DNA of 64,000 nt from Rhodospirillaceae bacterium (GCA_009693785.1 SHWP01000001.1:1-64000), one strand, 5' to 3'. Shown: positions 28,378 to 37,158, counted from the stretch's first letter. Notes: generated from the letters alone by a model not told the origin. Translations and numbers: made by a program.

Positions 28378-29823
28378 ATGTCGCGAATAGTTCTTCCCCG
28401 GCGCGATTCGCTGAAACTCATCAGCGGTGCGGCGCTGGCCACAACAGCAATGTCATCCCGGCCGTTGCATGCGGCAACCAAAGAAGCGGACGTGATCATC
28501 GTTGGTGCGGGTCTGTCGGGCCTGATGGCTGCGAACATTCTGGAAGAGCAGGGCAAGTCGGTGGTCGTGGTCGAAGCCAAAGACCGCGTCGGCGGGCGTT
28601 GCTACACCCACACCGATCTGCCCGGCCGGCCCGAAGCGGGCGGCGGCTCGGTCGGCTCAATGTATGCACGCTTCCTGGATGGGTGCGACAAATTTGGCAT
28701 CAAGCGCTCGGCCGAGGCCAACGATGGCCGTTCGGAATTGCTGTCGTGGATTTACAACGTCAAGGGCCAGAATATTTTACGCAAAGACTGGGCGGGCCAT
28801 GCCCTCAATCCGTTCCAGGGCGATGACAAAAAACTCACGCCCGATGCGTTTCGCTTTCGTCTGTTGGATCGCTACCGTACCTTTGAGGATTTGGAATCCT
28901 GGCCCGAGGCCAAGATCACCAAAGACGACACTTCGCTCTACGACTTATTTAGGTCCAAGGGTCATTCCGACGCGGCGATTGATCTGGGCCTGGGTGCAAA
29001 CCCCGGCTATGGCCACACGCCCTATGATCTGTCCTCGGTGCATATGTTCCACGTGTGGAACTTCGCCAAAAGCCAAGCCAACGCCACCGGCCCACAATTT
29101 TGGGATATCGAGAACGGCAATCAAAGCTTGCCCAAGGCCATGGCTAAGGCGCTCAAGGGCGATCTTTTCCTGAAAACACCCATCCGTGCAGTGCGCACGG
29201 ATTCAACGAGCGTTGAAGTTGTTGCCGCCGACGGGCGCACCTTCAAAGGCAAGGCCGCGTTGATGTCGCTACCGTTCTCGGCCTTGCGTTTTGTGGCGTT
29301 CGATCCGGGTATGACCGGCGCGCAGGCCGAAGCCGTCAACACCGTTCCTTATGGTGTTTGTTGGCACGCGCTTTTATCGCTCAAGGGCAAATTCTGGGAA
29401 TCCGACAACATGCCCATCGGCATTTGGTCGGACTCATTGATCGGCCGCCTGTCGCCGCAACGCGACGGCCAGGATATCGTGGGCCTTTACGCGTTTCTCA
29501 CAGGCAAGCAAGCCATGCGCCTCAGCCGCATGAGCCTTGAGGCGGGAAGTGCCGCCTATGTGGAAGAACTCGCCAAACAGCGCCCCTCCACCAAGGGCAA
29601 GGTGAAAGTCGAACGCGCCTGGAGCTGGGTGAACGACCCCTACGCTGGGGGCATGTACGCCTATTGGCGGCCAGGCATGATCGCGAAGCTGCATGCTGAT
29701 ATGGCCAAGCCCTTCAATAATGTTTTCTTTTCCGGCGAGCACACGTCCAACTCCACGCGCGGGCTGGAAGGGGCGCTCGAGTCGGGCGAGCGCGCGGCCT
29801 TCGAGATCTTGGAGAAGGTCTAG
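28378..29823 (+). CDS. Tat-exported FAD-dependent amine oxidase (copy 1)
   Basis: A 481-residue flavin monoamine-oxidase-family protein. The N-terminus has a twin-arginine motif (PRRDSLKLISGAA) followed by ADVIIVGAGLSGLMAA, the FAD dinucleotide-binding motif, and VVVVEAKDRVGGRCYTH. The C-terminus has FFSGEHTSNSTRGLEGALESGERAA, the second FAD-contacting block. It should export folded with FAD bound and oxidise an amine in the periplasm; the substrate is unknown. It is preceded by the four SUMF1-like genes and overlaps the NTF2-like gene by one base at its TAG stop. A related enzyme is at 47478. Confidence 0.9.
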   Translation: MSRIVLPRRDSLKLISGAALATTAMSSRPLHAATKEADVIIVGAGLSGLMAANILEEQGKSVVVVEAKDRVGGRCYTHTDLPGRPEAGGGSVGSMYARFLDGCDKFGIKRSAEANDGRSELLSWIYNVKGQNILRKDWAGHALNPFQGDDKKLTPDAFRFRLLDRYRTFEDLESWPEAKITKDDTSLYDLFRSKGHSDAAIDLGLGANPGYGHTPYDLSSVHMFHVWNFAKSQANATGPQFWDIENGNQSLPKAMAKALKGDLFLKTPIRAVRTDSTSVEVVAADGRTFKGKAALMSLPFSALRFVAFDPGMTGAQAEAVNTVPYGVCWHALLSLKGKFWESDNMPIGIWSDSLIGRLSPQRDGQDIVGLYAFLTGKQAMRLSRMSLEAGSAAYVEELAKQRPSTKGKVKVERAWSWVNDPYAGGMYAYWRPGMIAKLHADMAKPFNNVFFSGEHTSNSTRGLEGALESGERAAFEILEKV

Positions 29824-30320
29824 TGCGGATTCTCGTGGCTGCGTTTGGTCTAGCTATCTTTTCGTTTTCGGCTCTGGCCCAAACCATCACTGGCGGAACA
29901 TCAGCCGATGTGGCGGTTCTGTTTGCGCGCAAGCAAGCGGTGATTGAGGCCTACAACAAGGCCGACATCGCGGCCTTGGCCGCAAACTATACCGAGGATG
30001 CTTGGCATATTTCGCCGCGCCGTGCGCCCGCCGTGGGGCGCGAGGCGATTGCCGCCTATTTCGCCCCGGCGATGAAGTCTTACACCATGCAGTCCAATCC
30101 CAGGGTGCTCAACGTCGATATCGCGGGCGATACCGCGACCATGATCAGCGCCAACGAATTAAAAGGCCAGCCCCGGCTCGGTGCGGTGGCCCGCGATGGT
30201 CAAGCACCGCCAGCCTTCAGTGAACAGCGCACCAATCTCACGGTATTCAAGAAACAGGCCGATGGGCGTTGGCTGATCCACCGGTTTGTCGACACCACGC
30301 CGCCCGAAGCTGCGCGTTGA
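29823..30320 (+). CDS. Exported NTF2-like (DUF4440/SnoaL-type) protein
   Basis: A 165-residue protein with a signal peptide (ILVAAFGLAIFSFSALAQ) and a cone-shaped NTF2-like domain: VLFARKQAVIEAYNKADIAALAANYTEDAWHISP, then VGREAIAAYFAPAMKS, then RTNLTVFKKQADGRWLIHRFVDT. This fold binds small ligands or serves as an accessory subunit; no catalytic residue is obvious. It starts at GTG 29823, using the last base of the amine oxidase TAG stop, so the two are probably translationally coupled and may act together. A strong terminator follows. Confidence 0.82.
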   Translation: MRILVAAFGLAIFSFSALAQTITGGTSADVAVLFARKQAVIEAYNKADIAALAANYTEDAWHISPRRAPAVGREAIAAYFAPAMKSYTMQSNPRVLNVDIAGDTATMISANELKGQPRLGAVARDGQAPPAFSEQRTNLTVFKKQADGRWLIHRFVDTTPPEAAR

Positions 30321-30337
30321 TTGCGCTGTCAAAAAGA

Positions 30338-30370
30338 AAGCGGCGGATCGGGGGACGATCCGCCGCTTTT
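30338..30370 (+). terminator. Rho-independent terminator, probably bidirectional
   Basis: A 13 bp perfect stem (30338-30350 with 30356-30368), a 5-base loop and flanking A- and T-runs. It closes the SUMF1/amine oxidase/NTF2-like run and can also serve the facing SUMF1-like gene. Confidence 0.85.
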
Positions 30371-30491
30371 AATTTCCCGCCATGTGCTTGGGGAAGCCTG
30401 AGTGTGGCGAGAGTTTATTTTGTACCCTGCCATGCAACACAGGCGACATGACCCAGGTCAAATTTCGGCGCGTTCGTATTTCGCTGTGCAA

Positions 30492-31406
30492 CTATTTCAG
30501 CGTCAGCCCCACACGAAACCCCAGCAACTGACTATGATACACCGCCGGGTCGCGGCTTTGGCTGATGGCTTTCAGCCAATCGGTGCCCGAGGCCCAGGCG
30601 CCGCCGCGCGGTGTGTGGGCGGTACAGTCGCCACCGTCCTCGGCCATCCAGGCCCGCCCATCGGTGGGCACTTTGCTCATTTCGGCGTGAAAGCAATCCT
30701 CGCTCCACTCCCAAGCGTTGCCCAACATATCGTGCAGGCCCCACGGGTTGGCTTTGAGCGATCCCACGGGTGCTAAGCGTTCCCAGTTGTCGTTGCACGC
30801 AAATACCGGGCCGTAGCTGTAGAGGCGGCGGTAGGTGTCGTCAGCGACGTTGGCATATTCACACGCTTTCGTGCCGTCAGCCCCCCAAAACCAGGGCCCG
30901 CGTGTGCCTGCGCGCGTGGCGTATTCGAATTCGGTTGATGCCAGCAGCCGGTAAGGCTTGCCGGTTTTTTTCGCAAGCCACTTCACAAAGGCCGTTGCGT
31001 CTTGCCAACTCACGCACACCACCGGCGCTTCCTTGCGCTGGGGCTGGCCCGGGTTGTCCCAGGTATAGCCTTCGGTTTGGCCCAAGATGCGGCTAAAGCC
31101 CCAGGTGTTGCACGACGTCGTTGGGCTTGCGTACTTGGTGGCCTTCACGAACTCACGGTATTGCGCGCGGGTGATTTCGTGTTTGGCCACCGCGAAGGAG
31201 TAGGCAATGTTAACTTCGCGCAACGGCCCCCACGAGGCCTTCATGTCCTGATCCCAGGGCTCTGCGCCCAACATGGCTTTGCCCATGGGTAGCACCACCA
31301 TGTCCGGGCAAGTCTCGCAATCCTTGAACGACTCGCCCGGTTTTTGTTCGGCGGCAATAGCTGATCCTGCCAAAATCAAACAAACAACCAAAATATGTGC
31401 GCGCAT
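30492..31406 (-). CDS. Exported SUMF1/FGE-like protein, copy 5 (opposite strand)
   Basis: A 304-residue paralog of the four tandem copies, transcribed toward them. The signal peptide ILVVCLILAGSAIAAE is followed by KDCETCPDMVVLPMGKAMLGA. Landmarks are AKHEITRAQYREFV, VCVSWQDATAFVKWLAKKTG, YRLLASTEFEYATRAG, NAWEWSEDCFHAEM and PRGGAWASGTDW. It is the most divergent copy (YRLLAST for YRLPSEA, NAWEW for NVWEW) but keeps the eight in-register cysteines and also lacks the FGE catalytic pair. It is divergent from the beta-propeller lipoprotein gene. Confidence 0.87.
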   Translation of the reverse strand: MRAHILVVCLILAGSAIAAEQKPGESFKDCETCPDMVVLPMGKAMLGAEPWDQDMKASWGPLREVNIAYSFAVAKHEITRAQYREFVKATKYASPTTSCNTWGFSRILGQTEGYTWDNPGQPQRKEAPVVCVSWQDATAFVKWLAKKTGKPYRLLASTEFEYATRAGTRGPWFWGADGTKACEYANVADDTYRRLYSYGPVFACNDNWERLAPVGSLKANPWGLHDMLGNAWEWSEDCFHAEMSKVPTDGRAWMAEDGGDCTAHTPRGGAWASGTDWLKAISQSRDPAVYHSQLLGFRVGLTLK

Positions 31407-31581
31407 CTCGGCCTCCCCATTGAGAGGCTAAGTGTATGTCATCGGCTGTTCTGCTCAACTCTGATCTACTTCTATAGGGCGACTCTTTTTGTTACCTAAA
31501 GGGGGATTCACCGCCCTTGCAAAATGAGGAAATTTGCATTGTGCTTGTATCCCGGCGATCAACAACGAGGGGAGCCCTGCG

Positions 31582-32739
31582 ATGACCCAACCGATTATAT
31601 CTGCCCCTATCTTGCTCAGCGTGGCCGCGGCTTTGTCGCTGGGCGCGTGCGCGGACATGAAAGCGGCTTCGCCCAATCCATTGGCGGGCATGAATATGGC
31701 ACAACGCATTGCCGCCATGGCGCCGGTCATGACGGGCACCGAGTTGTCCAATTACATGATCCCCAATATCCCCGAGGCGGCAGAAGCCTACTATGGACCT
31801 GACTCCAAACATCTCATCGCGCAAACCCGCGACCCCGACGCCAAGAAAACCTCCATGGGCACTATTGGCGCGCTGACCTGGGTGTTCGCCGACGACGGCT
31901 CGAAGAAGTGGCGCATCAACGACGGCGGCCAAGATGCCTGCTCGTACTTCTTCCCAGACAACAAACGCGTGGTGTTTACCTCAACGCGCGATCACACCGA
32001 CATGCCCGTCGGCAACTGGTCGGATTCCAACGACTACCCACAAGGTTCAGAACTTTATATCGCCGACCTTGATGGCAAGAACCGCAAGCGCCTGACCAAC
32101 AACACCAACTACGAAGCCGAAATTTCTATCTCTCACGATGGTAAGCAAATCGTTTTTGGGCGTCAAATCGGCGGCAAGATGGACTTGTGGATCATGAACG
32201 CCGATGGTACGGGCGAACGCCAATTAACCCACACGCCCGATTGGCAAGAAGGCGCGCCCTTCTTCATGTCCGGCGGCAACCGCATCATGTTCCGCGCCTG
32301 GCGTGCCTCCGAGTACGGAAAGGTACGCCCCACGCCCATGACGGTGTTCACCATCAAAACCGATGGCACCGATTGGCGGCGTTATACCTATGACCAGGAC
32401 ATGAATTGGGCGCCGTTCCCGGCCCCCGATGGCAGGCATTATGTATTTGTGCGCGTCGCCGATCTCAAAACCAATAATTGGGACGTGTTCTTGGGTGATC
32501 TCGCCGGCACGCCGCCCAAGCGGCTTACGTTCAACGATACGTTCGATGGCTTTCCGGCCATCTCGCCCGACGGCAAAAAGATGGTCTTTGCCCGCTCCAC
32601 CGGCGAACGCTTCATGAGTGGCATCAAGACCTTCATCATGGATATTTCCTCGCTGGGCATCGGCACCAAGAACGAATTCAATCCCGGTTGGGGCCTGTCA
32701 ATGCAAGACGATCCGCCGCAAAAAGCCGAGGCAAAGTAG
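31582..32739 (+). CDS. Beta-propeller (PD40/TolB-like) lipoprotein
   Basis: A 385-residue lipoprotein: the signal sequence ends in the lipobox LGAC near residue 22. The rest is built from WD40-like PD40 repeats as in TolB and prolyl-oligopeptidase propellers, with blocks such as ISHDGKQIVFGRQIGGKMDLWIMNADGTGERQL, then FFMSGGNRIMFRAW, AISPDGKKMVFARSTG and related repeats. ATG 31582 has GAGGGGA upstream; an earlier in-frame start at 31534 would bury the signal. It probably binds a periplasmic partner or ligand. Two multi-pass membrane proteins follow 77 bp downstream. Confidence 0.85.
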   Translation: MTQPIISAPILLSVAAALSLGACADMKAASPNPLAGMNMAQRIAAMAPVMTGTELSNYMIPNIPEAAEAYYGPDSKHLIAQTRDPDAKKTSMGTIGALTWVFADDGSKKWRINDGGQDACSYFFPDNKRVVFTSTRDHTDMPVGNWSDSNDYPQGSELYIADLDGKNRKRLTNNTNYEAEISISHDGKQIVFGRQIGGKMDLWIMNADGTGERQLTHTPDWQEGAPFFMSGGNRIMFRAWRASEYGKVRPTPMTVFTIKTDGTDWRRYTYDQDMNWAPFPAPDGRHYVFVRVADLKTNNWDVFLGDLAGTPPKRLTFNDTFDGFPAISPDGKKMVFARSTGERFMSGIKTFIMDISSLGIGTKNEFNPGWGLSMQDDPPQKAEAK

Positions 32740-32816
32740 CAATAACCTTGTATCCCATGGTCGTAACGCCCGAATTAGCTTAAGATTGGGCGATTGCGAC
32801 CTGTGGGGAGGCTGAC

Positions 32817-33713
32817 ATGATCGCCGCACTCAAGCGTCCGCCGTTTATCGGCGCTATTGGTTTTGCCTTGGTGTTTATCTTCACCGCCATCGGCCACTCG
32901 GTGATGGTTCTGATCATGGACATCTTCGGTGGCGCGCAGTTTCTCGCCGCCTTCGCGCAAGGCTTGTTGGGCGCGATCATGATTTACATCGGTGTGCGCT
33001 ATAACGACGATGAAAACGTCGCGACCTGGCTGGGCTTCTTCGGCGGCTCATGGCTGTGGGCGGGCTGGGTCGAGTTCTCTTACGTTTACTATTCGCGTCA
33101 TGTTGGCATCGAGCCGCTCGACCTCGGCGGCGGACACAAACAATTGCCCGAATACATGTTGCTGCCCTCCAGCATCGGTTTCTTGTTCACGACTCTGGTG
33201 TTTTTCTTCTTCAACCGTGAAACGCGCTGCAATGCCTTCCGTTGGATGCACAAGCACCTGCATATCCCTGTCGGCAAGCCGACGCTGAATTACCAGCGCA
33301 ACATCTCGACCATCGTTGCCATGGAGAAGTTCTATATCACGTGGTTCTTCTATGTGTTTCTGCTGGTGGCCTATGACCGGCGTATCCTGGGTGCCGAACA
33401 CCCAGCCATGTACGCCATCTTTTTCATGTTCATCATCTGGTCGATCTATTTGCTCAACCGTTTGCGCAAATTCACGCGGCTGACATCTGCCTTTAGGTAC
33501 GCCATCCCCACGGCCCTGGTGGCCTGGAGCACGGTGGAAATCTTGGGCCGCTGGCGCTTCCTGACGGAAGTCTGGGTTCAGCCGCAAAAATACGTCCTGC
33601 ACATGACGATTATTGCTGTGGCGTTCATTACCGTTGGGGTGATTTTCGCGTTGTTCCCGACTGTCGACGCCCCGGATAAAGACGACGGTCGCGCCCCGCA
33701 ACCCGCCGAGTAA
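32817..33713 (+). CDS. Multi-pass membrane protein of unknown family (paralog A)
   Basis: A 298-residue integral membrane protein with about seven or eight predicted transmembrane helices, starting KRPPFIGAIGFALVFIF. Distinctive short motifs are VATWLGFFGGSWLWAGWVEFSYVYY, FFFFNRETRCNAFRWMHKHLHIPVGKPTLNYQRN and YLLNRLRKFTRLTSAFRYAIP. The conserved loop FNRETRCNAFRW(M/L)HKHLH is rich in Arg, Cys and His. No family is recognised; the tail is acidic and Pro-rich. It is followed by a close, frameshifted paralog 19 bp downstream. Confidence 0.78.
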   Translation: MIAALKRPPFIGAIGFALVFIFTAIGHSVMVLIMDIFGGAQFLAAFAQGLLGAIMIYIGVRYNDDENVATWLGFFGGSWLWAGWVEFSYVYYSRHVGIEPLDLGGGHKQLPEYMLLPSSIGFLFTTLVFFFFNRETRCNAFRWMHKHLHIPVGKPTLNYQRNISTIVAMEKFYITWFFYVFLLVAYDRRILGAEHPAMYAIFFMFIIWSIYLLNRLRKFTRLTSAFRYAIPTALVAWSTVEILGRWRFLTEVWVQPQKYVLHMTIIAVAFITVGVIFALFPTVDAPDKDDGRAPQPAE

Positions 33714-33732
33714 GCTCGAGGAGGACGCACGC

Positions 33733-34631
33733 ATGATTGCCGCCCTGAAACGCCCGCCGTTCATCGGCATGTTCGCCTTCCTGCTGGTGTTGCTGTTGCA
33801 GGGTCTGGGCCATGCCCAAATGGTGTTGCAAGAACGCATTTTCGGTGAGGAGTATATCTACCAAAGTGCGGCCATCATGGGTGTGATGGGGGCCGCGCTC
33901 ATTTATTGGGGTGTGCGCCTGAATCACAATGAAAATGCCGCCACCTGGCTGGGCTTTTTCGGCGGTACCTATGTGTGGGACGGCTGGTGTGAATTCTCGT
34001 ATGTTTTTATGCCCATCATTTGGCGGTGCCGAACCTGATTGAAAACGGCGAGATCGTCACGAAGGCTGAATATCTGATCATGCCCTCGTCGATTGGTGTG
34101 CTGCTGTCGACCTTGCTGTTCTTCTATTTCAACCGCGAGACGCGCTGTAACGCTTTCCGCTGGTTGCACAAGCACCTGCATATGCCGGTGGGCAAGCCGA
34201 CGCTGAACTACCAGCGCAATATCTCGACCATCGTGGCCATGGAGACGGGCTATATCATCTGGTTCTTCTATTTGTTCCTGCTGATCATCTACGACAAACA
34301 AATCCTGGGCGATGATCATTGGGCCATGTACCCCATTCTATTCACGATGATTGTGTGGGCGATCTACTTGCTCAACCGGCTGCGCAAGTACAGCCGCCTG
34401 GCCTCGGCCTTTCGCTACGGCATTCCCACCGCCATTGTCACCTGGAACACCATCGAGATTCTGGGCCGCTGGAATATTTTCACCGAGGTCTGGATCGAGC
34501 CGCAAAAATACACCGTGCATGTGTTGGTTATCTTGGCGGCGTTCATAACGGTCGCGGTGATCTTCGCCCTATACCCCTCGGCCGATAAGCCCGAAGACGA
34601 AACCGACGCCAAGCCGCTCCCGGCCGAATAA
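33733..34631 (+). pseudogene. Frameshifted multi-pass membrane protein (paralog B)
   Basis: This is a second copy of the 32817 gene. It reads normally from ATG 33733 to about residue 93 (WDGWCEFSYVFMP), then runs out at a stop at 34036-34038. The rest of the protein, from LAVPNL through FNRETRCNAFRWLHKHLHMPVGKPTLNYQRN to the acidic tail at 34631, is in a different frame. The break lies at the CCC at 34012-34014: adding one C gives a continuous product, and the region from FSYV to PSSIG is then exactly 35 residues in both paralogs. So a one-base deletion is the simplest explanation. It may be a true inactivation or a sequencing error in a short homopolymer. Confidence 0.85.
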
Positions 34632-34653
34632 CGCTCACCTCTGGACTTTCTTT

Positions 34654-34850
34654 CGAAATGCCCGCCACACTAGTGGAGCGGATTTGACATTCGCTACCCT
34701 AGCCGCAGCGGAACTGAGAAGCGAATGTCAAATCCAAAGCTCTACTAGAAACGTATATTTTCTAGTGGTCCTTATGATTCTAACATTCGCAAAAGCGCCA
34801 TCCGAACCGGGATGCGAATGTTCGAATCGGACCACTAGCGGGCATTTTCG
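34654..34850. repeat. MITE-like palindromic element with nested hairpins
   Basis: A 197 bp non-coding element. The outer inverted repeat (34654-34676 with 34832-34850) is imperfect but clear (cgaaatgcccg... and ...cgggcattttcg). Inside are a perfect 16 bp hairpin stem (34680-34695 with 34720-34735) and a second hairpin with two perfect 10 bp arms (34762-34771 with 34829-34838; 34782-34791 with 34813-34822). The motif CTAGTGG recurs in several arms. It looks like a small non-autonomous mobile element or a dispersed structured repeat; no transposase is nearby, and copy number elsewhere is unknown. Confidence 0.7.
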
Positions 34851-34863
34851 TTGGGGGTATTGA

Positions 34864-36234
34864 ATGTTCCGCGATGCTCTTGGTCTTGAGGTCACGGCGG
34901 CCAGTCAGGCGGCGGTGGATGCCTTCGACAAAACCATCACCGCTTACCTCGACTTTGCCAACGATACCGGCGCGCGGCTGAAAGAGGCCCTCACGCTCGA
35001 CCCCGCATTTGTGCTGGCCCATTGCTTCAAGGGGTACCTGTTTCATTTGATGGGCGCGAAGGCCTTGGTGCCGCGTGCTGTGAAGGAACTCGAGCTGGCG
35101 CAAGCGGGCGCGGCTCACATCACGGCGCGTGAGCAATGCCATGTCCGCGCGCTCGCCGCCTGGTGCCAGCTTGATTTGCAAGGGGCTACGGCGGCCTGGG
35201 AGGCGGCCATTCGCGATAACCCGCGCGACCTATTGGCCGTGAAAATGCTGCATTTTACGCACTTCTACATGGGCGATTCGCAAAGCTTGCGCGACTCCGT
35301 GGGGCGCGTGTGGCCCGCTTGGCACGAGGCCATGCCGGGCTATGGCTACATGCTTTCGATGCGCGCTTTTGGGTTGGAAGAAACCGGCGCTTATGACGAG
35401 GCCTTGCGGCTTGGCCTGCGCGCGTACGAGATCAATCCCAACGACGCCTGGGCTGTGCATGCCGTGGCCCATGTGCACGACATGCGCGATCAACGCGTTG
35501 AGGGGCTGGCGTGGCTCGACCAAACCGTCGTGAGTGGCGGCACGCAGTGGCATAATTTCCGCTATCACTTGCTGTGGCACAAAGCCCTCGTGTTGCATGA
35601 GATGGAGCGGTATGGCGATGTGCTGGCGCTCTATGACAGCGCGATCTGGGATGCGAAATCCGACGAATATCTCGACCTCGCCAACAACACCTCGCTGCTG
35701 TTGCGCCTTGAGATGGCGGGCATTGGCGCGGGCGAGCGTTGGCAAGCGTTGGCCGCGAAAGTTCAAGGCCGCAAGGATGAACATCTGCTCGCCTTCGTCG
35801 ATACTCATTTCATGATGCCGCTGGGGGTGGCTGCGCCCGATCATGCCGCGCAATTTCTTGAGTCCATCGATGCTTACATGGACGGCGCCGATGATACTTA
35901 CGCTAGCGTAGCCAAGGCTGTGTCGCGCGACTTGTGTGCGGCGGTGCGCGCTTATCAGGCCGGGCATCACGATGCTTGCGTTGAGTTATTAGAGCCCGTA
36001 CGCGCGCTGGTGCACCTGATTGGCGGCAGCCATGCCCAACGCGATGTCTTTACTGAAATACTGATCGAGGCGGCTATCAAGGCCGGACGGCATACTTTGG
36101 CGCGATCACTGTTGTACGAGCGTGTCAGCGCCCGGCCCAAAAATGCACGGGCCTGGAAACGCCTGGCCTATGTGCTGCGGCAACTGGGCGATGTCGACGC
36201 GGCAATGAGCGCCATGCGGCATGCAGCACCATAA
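34864..36234 (+). CDS. TTC38-like tetratricopeptide repeat protein
   Basis: A 456-residue all-helical protein with the layout of the TTC38 family (human tetratricopeptide repeat protein 38). From memory of that family, matching blocks are FRDALGLEV near the start, ALTLDPAFVLAHC, ITAREQCHVRAL, INPNDAWAVHAVAHVHDM, HNFRYHLLWHKAL and, near the C-terminus, LIGGSHAQRDVFTEILIEAA then ARSLLYERVSARPKN. There is no signal peptide, so it should be cytoplasmic. The function of this family is not established. The gene stands alone between the palindromic element and a terminator. Confidence 0.82.
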   Translation: MFRDALGLEVTAASQAAVDAFDKTITAYLDFANDTGARLKEALTLDPAFVLAHCFKGYLFHLMGAKALVPRAVKELELAQAGAAHITAREQCHVRALAAWCQLDLQGATAAWEAAIRDNPRDLLAVKMLHFTHFYMGDSQSLRDSVGRVWPAWHEAMPGYGYMLSMRAFGLEETGAYDEALRLGLRAYEINPNDAWAVHAVAHVHDMRDQRVEGLAWLDQTVVSGGTQWHNFRYHLLWHKALVLHEMERYGDVLALYDSAIWDAKSDEYLDLANNTSLLLRLEMAGIGAGERWQALAAKVQGRKDEHLLAFVDTHFMMPLGVAAPDHAAQFLESIDAYMDGADDTYASVAKAVSRDLCAAVRAYQAGHHDACVELLEPVRALVHLIGGSHAQRDVFTEILIEAAIKAGRHTLARSLLYERVSARPKNARAWKRLAYVLRQLGDVDAAMSAMRHAAP

Positions 36235-36239
36235 ATGCA

Positions 36240-36265
36240 ACGGCCGCTCCTTCTGGAGCGGCCGT
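36240..36265. terminator. GC-rich terminator hairpin between convergent genes
   Basis: An 11 bp perfect stem (36240-36250 with 36255-36265) around a 4-base loop, lying between the TTC38-like gene and the facing secreted-protein gene. The T-run is weak on both sides. Confidence 0.6.
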
Positions 36266-36296
36266 GCGGGGTCTCATTAAACAACGCGTCGAGAGC

Positions 36297-36995
36297 TTAG
36301 TTTGTCACAGCCGAGGTTTTTTGCGGCGCGGCTGATGCGAAATTCTTGACCTTAACCGTGATCATGCCGTCGTCTTGCCAGGGGCTGACGTCCAAGTCCA
36401 CACCCAGCACCTTAGAGTAGCCTTGCATGCGAGGAATCGTCCAGTTTTCGTGGATCCATTTCTCGGTGATGTTGTGCTGCCCCAAGCGTGTCGTTTGTGT
36501 CAGGACATTGGTCCAGGGGCTTTTGTAACGGCGCATACCGAGCGCTGATTCGGTATCAAGCACCAGTTGCCAATGGCAGGTGGTTTGGTCGAACACGGCT
36601 TTCAACGCCATTTCCTTGTCGCCGGCTTTCTCGATCATCTTGGCCACGCGCTTGAGCATCGGCATCTCGGTGTCGATTTCATGCTGCACGCCCTCGGCCA
36701 CCAGGTTGTGGTCCTTGGCGAATTGCATGTGGGTTAGCTGCGACTTTACGAGCGCGTCATTGACTTCATGCGGATAGCTCTCGTTATCGGCGAGTGTTTT
36801 GACCACCATGTTCATGATCAGGCCAAGCTCGCGCTCGCGGCCTTCCCAGCCCGAATAGCGGCCCAAGGTTTTTTGCTTGCTCTCTGCGCCTGCGGGCTTG
36901 CCGACGGGTGCGGGTGTATCGGCGGCGATGGCTGGCAGCGCGAAGGACGCGCCGACCGATAGTGCAATCACCGCGGTGAAAGTTTTGAACGTCAT
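36297..36995 (-). CDS. Secreted hypothetical protein
   Basis: A 232-residue exported protein with a signal peptide (KTFTAVIALSVGASFALPAIAAD). ATG 36995 has GGGGAGG six bases upstream, which rules out the longer open frame from 37232. The mature part is mixed and charged, with KTLGRYSGWEGRERELGLIM, KSQLTHMQFAKDHNL, VFDQTTCHWQLVLDTESALG and WQDDGMITVKVKNFA. Only one cysteine is seen in the mature part and no family is recognised. It is divergent from the MFS transporter gene at 37159. Confidence 0.72.
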   Translation of the reverse strand: MTFKTFTAVIALSVGASFALPAIAADTPAPVGKPAGAESKQKTLGRYSGWEGRERELGLIMNMVVKTLADNESYPHEVNDALVKSQLTHMQFAKDHNLVAEGVQHEIDTEMPMLKRVAKMIEKAGDKEMALKAVFDQTTCHWQLVLDTESALGMRRYKSPWTNVLTQTTRLGQHNITEKWIHENWTIPRMQGYSKVLGVDLDVSPWQDDGMITVKVKNFASAAPQKTSAVTN

Positions 36996-37158
36996 GTGAA
37001 CCTCCCCAAGTAGTGTTCGTAACCTGCAGTCTATACGAAACCCATGCCCACCGGGAGGTGGAGGTGAGCCCGATATAACACCGTCCGCAGCGCGGGCGCA
37101 GGCTTGCACTTGGAGGGGAACACCCTCACTGTGGGCCCTTACAAAAGCCCGGAATTCC

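Noticed and set aside
34005-34025. Programmed ribosomal frameshifting in the membrane-protein paralog.
   Set aside because: The site has only three C's and no slippery heptamer, and the paralog alignment needs just one added base.
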